From positions 248,001 through 312,000 of the forward strand of contig JAGNJW010000003.1 of NCBI GenBank assembly GCA_018000455.1: a stretch of 64,000 nucleotides of DNA, read 5' to 3'. The notes beneath the pieces were generated by a model. It searched no databases, was not told where the DNA came from, and worked only from the letters and a program-made list of their open reading frames with translations. The position numbers and the translations under genes are program-made. Below, piece after piece: positions 17,588 to 27,800 of this stretch. Position 1 is the stretch's first letter. Every line of letters starts with the position of its first letter. Source of the DNA: Acidobacteriota bacterium (lineage in GTDB: Bacteria > Acidobacteriota > Vicinamibacteria > Vicinamibacterales > UBA2999).

Positions 17588-20537
17588 CGCGAGCGCCGCT
17601 GTCCGCCTCGTCGTGGCGCTGGCGGCATTGGTCGGTGGGCTTGCCGTGGCGCGCCTTGGTGCCGACGTGGCCGCGACGCCCAGCTGGACGATCTCGAACG
17701 GGATCAGCGCAGCCGTCGTGCACGGCAACACCGTGTATGCCGGTGGCTCGTTCACGCAGCTCTACTCGCCGTCGACGAGCCAAGATCAGTTCTACGACTT
17801 CGTGACCGGGGCCGTGCGCACCGATTGCGCACGCTCGACGGGACCGCAGCGGCCGCTCAGCGGCTACCCGGACAATCGCGGCGGCCTGCTCGTGCCGGTC
17901 GTGACCGGCGACACCTTCGCCGACGTGAACGGCGAGTTCGTGCCACCCGGCGGTACGACCGTCGTCCGCATCGCCGATAGCTGCCTGTGGGACCGCCAAT
18001 TCGCCGCCCCCGCCATCGATCCCCAGGTGCCGACCGACCTCACCATCGGCGCCCCGGCGCGCGCGGGCAACTTCGTGGTTGCGACCAACGCCGTCATCGG
18101 GCCCGACTTCCTCACGCTGCGGGCCCAGGCCGCGTCGTTCGACGCGGCAACCGGCACCCGTCTGGCCTACCAGTTCTACCAAGGCAAGTCGGAAGTGGGG
18201 GTGCTCGGGTCGACCGCCACGCGCGTCATCGTGCGCGTGCGCGGCGCGTCGCTCGGCGGCTACACGCTCGGTGCGCTCGATCCGGCCACCCTGACGCTCA
18301 CCGAGACCGCCGTCGCGCTCGCCGACGAGACCCTCGGCGCGCGATCGTGGGTGCGGGGCGATGTGCTCTTTCGCTTGCGCCCGGCGCCGGCCAACACGCT
18401 CGAAGCCTTCGACCTCACCACCCTGCAGCCGAAGTCGGGGTGGACGGCGCCCGTCGTTCCGTCGCTGACCGACATCGAAGTCGTGGGTAGCCGGGTGTTC
18501 CTTGCCGCCCGCGTCGTCAACGCGCAGGCGGTGCCGCCGCCGGCTGCTCTCAACGCGGCGACCGGCGCCCTCGACACCGGCTGGGTGCCGCCGGCGCTGA
18601 CCCGGCGCGTGCCCGAGCCGACCGGTGAGCCGTATCTGCCGACGTTGACGACGCTCGCCACCGACGGGCAGCGCCTCTACTTCGCCGGCGACTTCGAGCG
18701 CGTGGCCGGCGCCGACCGCGAAGGTGTGGCGGCGCTCAACGTCTCGTCTGGCGCCCTCGACGCCTGGGATCCGGCGCCCTTTCTGGTCAGTCCACTCGAC
18801 GCGACGACGACGGCGCTGCTGGCGACGCGGCCGACCGGAACCAATCGCGTCACGCGGCGCTATCTTGCCGCCATCGATCGCGCCACCGGGCTCGTGACGG
18901 CATGGAATCCCAACGACGCCGGGCGCGTACTGCTGCACCAGCCGACGCGCATCGCCGCCCTCGCCGTGGACGGCGTCTTCGTCTACTTCGCCAGCGCCAC
19001 CACGGGCGAGGTGCTGCGCGCCGAAGTTGCGACCGGAAACGTCGATCAGACGTGGCGGGTCGTCGTCACGCGCGCCGACGCCTCGCCGGGTGTCGTATCG
19101 TCGATGGTCAGCAGTGACGGTTTCGTCTACCTCGGTGGCGACTTCGATCGCATTGCCGGCACGGCGATCGCTGACACCGCGCGCCGAGCGGTTGCCGCCG
19201 TGGGCGCCGACGGGCGGCTGAGCGCCTGGGCGCCGGTACTCGATGGCCAGAACGGCGTGACGCTGCGCACGTTGCTCGCCCAGGGACGCACCATCTATCT
19301 CGGCGGCGACTTCGCGTCGGTGAACGGCCAGTTCCGCCTCGGCTTCGCGGCCGTGGACGGCGTGTCCGGCGTGCTCTCGCAGCCCGAGATGTTCGTGCTC
19401 GGCGAGACCAGCGTCTATGGCCTGGCCACCGACGGGGCGCAGACGTTCGTGGCCGGCGTGTCGTTTGGCGCCCCGCTCGTGGGTGCGGTCAACCCCGCCG
19501 ATTCCGTGCTCACCCCGTTCGGGCCCACCAACAACGTCGTGCCGACGAGTGCGGCATACGTGGCCGGACACCTCTATGCGGGCCTCGAGTACGACCCGGA
19601 GGCCGCGGCGCCCACAGCGCGTCCGACGCGCTGGGGTCGCGTGGTGGCCGACGACCAGGGGCTCGCCCACCTCCTCGACGACGGCTCGCTCGAGTATTAC
19701 CCCGCGCTGCCCGGCAATCCGCCGCAACCGCCGACGCTCGCTGCCACGTCGATCGACAACACGGTGTTTGCATCGTGGACGCCGGCGCCAGCGGGCGGCG
19801 CGCCGACCAGCTACACGCTCTTTGCCGGTTCCGCTCCTGGGGCGGCAGATCTGGCGGCGATTGCCATCCGCGGTGCTACGACCTTCACCGCCAGCGCGCC
19901 GACCGGCCTCTACTACCTCACCGTGGTAGCGCGAAATGGTTACGGTGCCAGCGCACCCTCGAACGAAGTGCCGGTGCAACTCGGCTGCCTGGCGCCGCCG
20001 CCTGCGCCGGGCACGCTCGCCTACCTCCAGGCCGGATCGTCGGTGGTGCTGGCGTGGGGTGCGGCGCTCTCGGCCAGTTCCTATGTCATCGAGGCCGGTC
20101 AGGCGCCAGGCTCGGCGAATCTCGGCGCCATCCCGGTCGGCAATGCCACTTCGTTTGCCACCGCGGCCCCGCTCGGCACCTACTACGTGCGCGTACGCGC
20201 GGCCAACCGCTGCGGCGCGAGCCCACCGTCGAACGAGATCGTCATCACGCTCGATGGCAGCACCAGTCTGCCGGCGGCACCGACTGGCCTGACGGGCATC
20301 GTGAACGGACGCACCGTGACGCTGCAATGGACACCGGCGGTGTCCGGCGGCCTGCCGACAGCGTTCCAGCTCGAAGCGGGTGCCACGCCCGGCGGGGTCA
20401 TTGCCGTGTTTCCGACGACGGGCGCGCAGGTGGTCGTGGCCAACGCACCGTCGGGGACGTTCCACGTGCGTGTCCGCGCTGTGAACGCCGCCGGGGCCAG
20501 CGCACCGACGCCCGACATCTCGATCACCGTGCCGTAG
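17574..20537 (+). CDS. Secreted beta-propeller protein with three FN3 domains
   Basis: The GTG start at 17574 overlaps the end of parC and begins a signal peptide ([22 protein letters not shown]). The N-terminal 700 residues carry repeats of the DUF5122/delta-60 type, with strands such as [28 protein letters not shown] and [13 protein letters not shown], each followed by an AAxD-type strand; together they would fold as a beta propeller. The last 280 residues form three FN3 modules, each with a YYxxVxAxNxxGASxPSNE pattern, nearly the same as those in the lipoprotein at 5578. The total is 987 residues. The role is probably extracellular binding; no enzymatic residues are visible. Confidence 0.8.
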
Positions 20538-20542
20538 CCATC

Positions 20543-21109
20543 ATGCGACCTTGGGTTCGCGCGTTCTCCGTCGGCTGGGTCTGCATGGCTGGATGTTCCG
20601 ACGGACGGGACGCACCCGTTCCACCTGCGCCAACGGCTCCAAGCGTCATCGTGGACACCGCGGAACCCCAGTGTGGGGCGCAGTCGTTTCTCGACCCGCA
20701 GCTGTTCAGCCAGTGCCCAAAGCCGGTGGCTCGCCTTTGTCCACTGCCGCCCGAGTCCGACGCGCTTGCCGTCTACAGCGCAGGCTCCTGCTATTTGCGG
20801 AACGGGGAGACCTGCACGCCTACGCCCTATCCGTCCTGTTTCGCCGAACATTTCTCTGTTCACGTGTCATTCGTCCCTCCTGCCGAAGGCTTGTGTGGAC
20901 CGGAAGCAGACCTGTCGCTGACCAACGGCACCGCCCAGTGGCGGCTCCAGGAGTTCGCGCCGGTTGAGGGGCAGTGTCGTCTGGTTTCGACGACAGACGG
21001 AGAAAGGGATCTGTTGCCGTGCTGTCGGACGCTGGTGGACCTGCCGCTTCAGCAGGCTCCCGGCTTCACGCTCCGACTCGGGTTTGACCGCGACTGGGCG
21101 CGTCGCTAG
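20543..21109 (+). CDS. Cys-rich lipoprotein of unknown function
   Basis: The start at 20543 lies six bases after the upstream stop. The N-terminus (AFSVGWVCMAGCSDG) is a lipoprotein signal with the lipid-attached Cys within M-A-G-C. The mature part of about 170 residues contains at least nine Cys (for example SQCPKPVARLC, TPYPSCFAEHF, LLPCC) and would be disulfide-bonded outside the cytoplasm. I do not recognise the family. It probably shares a transcript with the propeller-FN3 protein. Confidence 0.65.
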   Translation: MRPWVRAFSVGWVCMAGCSDGRDAPVPPAPTAPSVIVDTAEPQCGAQSFLDPQLFSQCPKPVARLCPLPPESDALAVYSAGSCYLRNGETCTPTPYPSCFAEHFSVHVSFVPPAEGLCGPEADLSLTNGTAQWRLQEFAPVEGQCRLVSTTDGERDLLPCCRTLVDLPLQQAPGFTLRLGFDRDWARR

Positions 21110-21148
21110 GTCATCGGCAACGCCGCGGGCCTGACTCCGTACGCAACA

Positions 21149-21177
21149 GTGGCCAGCCGGAGCCTCCGGCTGGCCAC
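21149..21177. terminator. Bidirectional hairpin terminator between convergent genes
   Basis: A perfect 13-base stem, GTGGCCAGCCGGA pairing with TCCGGCTGGCCAC across a 3-base loop. It lies between the convergent ends of the Cys-rich lipoprotein (21109) and the peroxiredoxin (21200). There is no T run, so it may act as a factor-dependent terminator or as an mRNA-end stabiliser. Confidence 0.75.
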
Positions 21178-21199
21178 GTCGAACGTGCCGTGCGATGCG

Positions 21200-21745
21200 T
21201 TAGCGCTTGTCGATCTGTAGCTCGGCGAGCTTGGCGGCCACATCGGGACCGGCGGTTGCAACCTTGACCGCCTTCTCGATGTGCATGATCTTGCCGTCGA
21301 TGCCGACGTAGAACGTCCAGCGGTTGGCGAGACCCGATCCACCGAGCACGCCGTATGCCTTGGCCGTGTCCTTGGCGGGATCCGCGAGGATGGGGTAGTC
21401 CGCCTCGACGTGCTCGGCGAACTTCGCATTCTCTTCCGGCGTATCGACGCTCACAGCGAAGTACGCCACCTTGAACGCCCGAATCGCGTCGCCGCTCTCA
21501 CGGAGCGACTTGCACTCGATCGTTCAACCACCGGTGAACGCTTTTGGGAACCACGCCAGGACCACCGCGCTCTTGCCTTTGTGCTCGGCGAGCGTGTGCG
21601 TTTTGCCGTCGGATCCGCGAAGCGAGAAGTTGGGTGCCAGATCGCCGACTTTGAGTTCCACGGTGTTCTGTGCGCGACCGAGGGCCGCCGTCGTCAGACT
21701 GAACGCCACGGTGAGCCCGAATTTCAGCCACTTGCTTGCGCGCAT
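21200..21745 (-). CDS. Selenocysteine-containing peroxiredoxin (AhpC/TSA family), in-frame UGA
   Basis: Read straight through one in-frame TGA (21526-21524), this is a 181-residue peroxiredoxin with a signal peptide (LTVAFSLTTAALGRAQ). The TGA is codon 74 within AFTGG-U-TIECKS, exactly where the peroxidatic Cys (the CTxEC motif of AhpC/TSA proteins) belongs; C78 remains four residues later. Downstream are the conserved YFAVSVDTPEENAKFAEH, YPILADP and AKAYGVL segments, all in frame with no other defect. A SECIS-like hairpin follows the UGA at the correct distance. Selenoenzymes replace Cys by Sec to speed reduction of peroxides. The ATG at 21745 follows GGAGGA. The alternative is a nonsense mutation, which would be a strong coincidence. 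Selenocysteine machinery (selA, selB, selC, selD) is not in the window. Confidence 0.82.
21491..21509 (-). promoter_or_regulatory. Bacterial SECIS-like hairpin in the peroxiredoxin mRNA
   Basis: The stem GUCGCUC / GAGCGGC (seven pairs, one G-U wobble) closes a 5-base loop, CGUGA. The loop begins 21 bases after the UGA and has a G in its first two positions. Both properties fit the published description of bacterial SECIS elements (loop 16-37 bases from the UGA, early G). The element lies within the coding sequence, as in other bacterial selenoprotein genes. Confidence 0.65.
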
Positions 21746-21838
21746 GTCTCCTCCGGGTCTCATCCTATCAGCACCCGGTCCGTTCCCGGACATCTGGGCC
21801 CGACAGTCAGCCCATATGATGAGGTGGTGGGGGTCAAG

Positions 21839-24800
21839 GTGCCGGGCCGGCTCGCCTGGGCGACTGCGGCAATCGCCGTACTCGTCGCTGCGCTGGTCGT
21901 GCTCGTGCACACGCCGCCCGCCGCCCGCTGGGGCCGCGCCTGGCTGGTCGGTCAGGTGGCCACGCGGTGGCAGCTCGATTTGGAGACGAGCCGCCTGCGG
22001 ATCAATCTCTTCTCCCGCCGCGTCACGCTCGAGGACGTGCGCCTCTCGGCGCCCGGCCACGCCGATCGGCCGATTCTGACCGCCCGCCGGCTGGAGGCCG
22101 AGTTGCCGTGGGCGGTCTTCGCCGGCACGGTGCGTCTCTCGATGCTCGAGGTCGACGACGCCCGGGTGCTGCTCGTGCGCGAGGGCGGCACGCTCGTGAA
22201 CCTGTCGCCGCCTTCCGGCGATCCGCCACCCGAGGTGGCGCGGCGGCTCGACCTCCGCGGCCTGCGCGTGCGCGGTCTCGACGTCGACTACGTCGATCGC
22301 ACGGGCGACGTCGAGGTGGCGGTCACGTCGCTGGCCGCCGCGCTCGATGAGCGCGACATCCGCATCTTCACCGGCGCCAGCGGCACGCTCACCGCCCAGC
22401 AGCTCCGCGTCCGTATCGGCGCGCACGAGACGTCGAGCGCGGGCATCGAAGGGCGCATGGCTTTCGACGGATCGGCCATCTCACTTCAGGCCCTGGCCGT
22501 GCCGCTGCCCGAGGGGCGCATCGAGGTCGATGGCCGCATCGATCGCGTGCTCGACGACATGCGATTCGCGCTCACGCTCGCTGGCTCCCTCGACTACGCG
22601 ACCGTCGCCGCCTGGACGCCGCCACCGGTTCCCGTGTCGGGCGCCGGCAGGTTCGAGGGGACGTTCGACGGACCGCTCGGAGGCTACGAACTGCGCGCGG
22701 CGTTCACGTCACCGGCGCTGAGCATTGGACGCGCCGCCGGGCTGCCGCTCACGGGCACGCTGTCGGTGACGCCGCCGCGCGCCGTCATCGAGCCGTTCGC
22801 CATCATCGCGCCGGCCTCGCCACTGTCGCCGCGCCAGGGCGTCATCGACGGGCGTTTCACCTACGAGTTCGGACTCGGCACGAGCGAGCTGACCGCTCAG
22901 TTCCGCGACCTCGACCTCGACGTCGCGCTGGCCGCCTACGACCAGGAGCCTGTGACCTTCGCGGCGTGGCAGCGCGGCTCTCTCACACTTCGCCGTGAAA
23001 CACCGCGCGCCCCGATAACAATGCGCGCCTCCGGCGTGAGCACGGCGCTCTTGCGGGCCGACCGGGTGGCGGTGACGGGTACGTGGACCGCCACGCTGCA
23101 GAACGAGCGCTGGTTCGCCGAGCACGATCACCGTCTGCTCGATGTGGCGCGGGCCTACGGCACGGTGGCATGGCCGGCGGCTGAAGACTCGACGCGTGCG
23201 TTGCTGAACGGTCCGCTCACCCTCGACATCGCCGATGTGGGCGCCGTGGTGAGTGCGGCGCGGCGATCCGGCATCAACGTGTCCGAGTCGCTCGCCGGGG
23301 TGACCGGGCCGGCCGACGGCACGCTCGCCATGGGCGGCAGCATCGCCCGGCTGGTCATCAGCGGGCGCGTCGAATCAGGTGCTCTGGCCCTGCCCACGGG
23401 CGCTCCGGCAACCGCGCTCGCCGACATCGTCTACGACGGCGACACGCTCCGTGCGACGCGCTTCGAGCTCGACACGCCGGGTCTGCGCATGAGCGGCGAT
23501 GCCTCGATGGGGATGACGTCCGGGCGTCTCACCGGTGCCTTCGCTGCCGACGCCGACGACCTCGTGCAGCTGATGGCGCCGTGGCCGGCGACGGCGCGTC
23601 TCACCGGCACCATCCACGTGTCGGGCACGCTCGGAGGTACGACCGAGACGCCCGACATCCCCTTTACTCTCCGCTCCACGCCCATCGACGTCGAGGGCCA
23701 GCATCTCGGCGTCATCGACGCCAACGCGCGCCTGCGGGGCACGATCGTGGAGGTCGAGCGGCTCACGATCGAGCAGGGCCCCGGACAGCTGCGCGCCACC
23801 GGCACCGTGGACTACCTGACCGGTGCTTACGATTTGACGGTGGCCGGTCAGCAGCTGCGCTGGCTCAATCCCGCGTCCGACGCTACCGTGGAGGCCGTTG
23901 CCCTGGACGTCGAGTTCAGCGGAGCGGGCACCCTGGAGACCCCTGGTGGCAGCGGCGTGCTCAGCGCGTTGCCCGTCGGCGGCTCGATCGGCGACTTCGT
24001 CGGCACCGCCGAGCTGCGCTGGTGGTTCTCCGGCGGCCTGCTCAATGCCACGGCCTTCCTGCCCAAGCTGCGCACGTGGGCGCAGGCCGCCATCGAGCCA
24101 CGCGCACCGTACGCCACGCGCGGTACCGCCGTGGTCAACGCACTCGATGTGCAGCCCTTTGCACTCGCCGGCGGCGCCCTCACCGACGCCGTGTCCGGCA
24201 CGGTCGGCCTGAGTGCGTCGTTCGAAGGCCGGTTGAGCGAACCCGACACGCTGCAGGCGTTCGTGAACCTGCAGGACGTCGCGCTGTCGGTCGGAGGCCT
24301 GCCCGTGCGGCTCGAGCGCCCCGCCCGTCTCACGGTGCGTCGCGACGATTTCAGCGTCGACGATCTGGCGCTCGCCGTCGGCCGCAGCGCGTTCACCGCT
24401 GCGGGTCGCTTCCATGACACCTTAGCGGCCCCCCTCAGAGCGGCCCTCATCGGCGAGTTGTCGGATGTCGTGGCGCTCGGCCGCTCGTTCGGCGTCCTTC
24501 CGGACGTGGACGCGAACGGCCGCCTGACAGCCACCTGGGAGAGTCGTGGCAGCATCGAGCAGGCGCGCTCCACCGCGGCGGTGGCCAACGCCACGATCGC
24601 GGTTGCGGGCTATCCGCCCGTGGAGGCGCTGGCGGCGACGGCCACCTTCGATGGTTCGACGGTCGCCCTCGAGGCACTGTCGGCCACGTGGCAGGGCGGG
24701 GCGATGGAGGGACGGGCGCAGCTGCCGCGCCGGTTGTTCGAGCCGGCTGCCAGTGCGGGGCCGTCGCCAGCGCCGTCGGGACGCGTCGACGTCACGCTCA

Positions 24801-27800
24801 AAGGGCTGACCGAGCAGGCGCTGGTGCCGTGGCTGCCGGCGGCGACGATCGCGGGCCTGGAGGCGCGCGTCTCTGCCACGCTTGGCCTCGACCTCGCATC
24901 GCTCGACCTTGGCGGAATCAGCGGCACGCTGGTGCTCGACGAGGCGGCCGTGACGGCCGCCGGCGTGCCGATCGCGCAGGTGCAGCCGTCGCGACTGTCG
25001 ATTGCCGACGGCACGCTCTCGTTCGACGACGTCGCGTTCAGCGCCGGTGCTCCCGTCGTCATCGCCGGCACCATCGCCTTCGGCGATGCGACGGCGTTGA
25101 ATGTCACGTTGACGGGCACCCCGGGGCTCAGGCCGTTCTCGGTGCTGACGCCCGGGATCGCGATGGACGGCGCCGCTGCCCTGGACCTGCACGTCAGCGG
25201 CACGCCGGCAGCGCCGCTCGTCGACGGCCGTGTCGATCTCGAGTCCGCCGAAATGGTGATGCGCGACCCGCGCGTCATCGCCTCGGATCTCACCGGGCCG
25301 ATTCTCTTCGCGGGCGATCGCGTGACGCTCGGCAACATCACGGGATCGCTGAACGGTGGCGACGTCGAGGCCAGCGGCACGGTGCGGGTGCTCGGCGCCG
25401 GCGCCGTTAGCGGTGAGTTCATCTTCCAGGCCCAGCGCGTGGCCGTCGAGTATCCGAAGAACGTCGACAGCGAGATCGACGCGCTGCTGACCTTCGCGCC
25501 GGGTGCGGTGCCGACGCTCAAGGGCGACGTTCGTGTGTTGCGCGGCGCCTATCGCGCCACCATCAGCCTGCCGGCCCTCGTGGCCTTCAACGCCACGCGG
25601 ACCGTGCCGATGGCTCAGCCGGGCTATCTCGACAGCCTGCGGCTCGACCTGTCGATCTCGACCGAGGACGACATCGTCATCGACAACAACTACGGCCGCT
25701 TCGAGGCCGGCGCCAACGTGCGGCTGCAGGGCACGGGCGCGCGTCCGGCCCTCACAGGACGGGCCGAGCTGCGAGAAGGCGGCGAGATGTTCGTGCTGGG
25801 CGGGCTGTACCGGCTGAACGAGAGTGCGATCTCGTTCAGCAATCCCAACGCCATTGAGCCCGACTTGAACATCTCGATGGTGACCCGGTCGAACGGCGCC
25901 GAGCAGACGCTGACCCTGAGCGGCACGCTCGACCGCCTCCAGACGAGCGTGGTCTCGAGCGATCCGAGCGCCGATACCAGCCTCGCCGCGCTGTTGCTCG
26001 GCGGCGACAGCGCGCTCGACGGCGACAGTGCACTGCGCCTGCTGTCGGGTGAGCTGCTCGGCGTGACCGGCCGCGTCATCGGGCTCGACAGCCTGCGCGT
26101 CGAGCGGGGGTTCGACATCAACGACGTCCGGCAGGACCCGGGCCTGATTGCCGAGAACGTGGATCCCTCCACGCGCCTCACGCTCTCCAAGCAGGTGAGC
26201 GCCGACGTCGAGGTCGTGCTCTCGCAGGGGATCGGACAGGGCGCGCTCTCCGGCTACGTGACCTACCGGCCGCTACGTGGTGTCGAACTGCGGGGCACGT
26301 CGCTCGACAACACCGACCGGCTGCTCTCGGTGCGCCACGACATATCGTTCGGCGGCGCCGTCGTGGCGGCCGCGTCGTACCGCGAGTACGCCGATGTCTC
26401 GACGGTGACCGTCGACGGCGCTACGGCAGCCGACGAGGCGGCGCTCCGCTCCCGCCTGCGCCTGAAGGGAAGCGACCGGTTCGACTTCATCCGCTGGCGC
26501 GACGACGTCGAGCGGCTGCGTGCCTGGTATCGGGAGCGCGGGTTCCTCGAGGCCCGCGTGCGGGCCTCGCGCGCCGATGAGCGTGACGGGCGCGTCGCGC
26601 TCACCTACCGCATCGAACGCGGCCCGGCAACACAGTTGCTCGTCGACGGCATGGCGGTGTCCGGCCGCCTGCGCCGGCAGCTCGAGGAGGCGTGGTCGAA
26701 TGCCGTCTTCGATCGCTTCCTGCTCGACGAAATCGAGGGAGAGCTCAGCGTCGAGCTCGTGCGTCGGAACATCGTGAACGCCGAGGTGGCAGCCGTCGTG
26801 GAGTCAGCGGCGCCCGTGAAGGTGATTCGCGCCACGGTGCAGAACGGCCAGGCCGCCGAGCGCCGCCGCATCGTCTACGAGGGCGCCCGGGCGCTCACGC
26901 CCGGGCAGCTCGACGCCGAGATCGCGGTGTGGGAGCTGACCGACTACGGCTGGCTCTACCCCCCGTCGATCGCCAACGCCCTCACGTCGCGGTACGACGC
27001 GGAGGGGTATCGCGCCGCCCGCGCCTCCGCCGCCGCCCCGGTAGTGGTCGGCGCCGAGGCCCTGCTGACGCTCACGATCGAGGAGGGTCCCGTCACGACC
27101 GTGACTCGTGCGACGAGCGAGGGGGGAGTGCCGTCCCTCGACGCCGCCGTCCACCCCTTCGTGACCGCGCTCGAGGACCGGCCGTACCGCTACGGCGAGG
27201 TCGATGCCGTGGTGCGCCGGATCGAGAATCGCTATCAGGCCGCCGGCTACAACCACGTTCGGGTGACGCCGGCGGTGACCGCCCCCCCGGAGAGCACGTC
27301 GGCGACGGTGGTCTTCCAGGTCGACGCTGGCCCCGAGCAGCGGCTGGCCGAGGTGGTCGTGTCGGGTGCCGAGCGCACCCGCCCGCAGGCGGTGGTCAAC
27401 GCGCTCGGGCTCGACGAAGGCAAGCCGGTCGACCTCGCGCAGTGGGCCCAGGCCCGCAAGCGCGTCTACGACACCAACGTGTTCCGGCAGGTGGACGTGC
27501 GGCCCGAAGTGATGCCGCAACAAAACGCGGATGGCAGTGAGGCCGTGCGGGCGCGCGTCACACTGACCGAGTGGCCCACCTGGCGGCTGCGCTACGGCCT
27601 GCAGCTCGACGACCGCAACCAGAGTGGCCAGGGCGAAGACACGTCCCAGAGTCGACGTCGCGATCTGGGCGTCGTCGCGAACCTCCAGAACCGCAACGTC
27701 TTCGGCCGCGCCTTCACCTTTGGACTCTACGGGCAGGTGGCCCGCCGCCTGCAGTCGAGCAATACCTACCTGACGTTCCCAACCCTGTTCGGCCGAGCCG

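Noticed and set aside
21281..21838. Extension of the TamB-TamA frame upstream to 21281
   Set aside because: That part runs antisense through the peroxiredoxin gene and has no signal/anchor; the membrane anchor starts after the GTG codons at 21824-21839.
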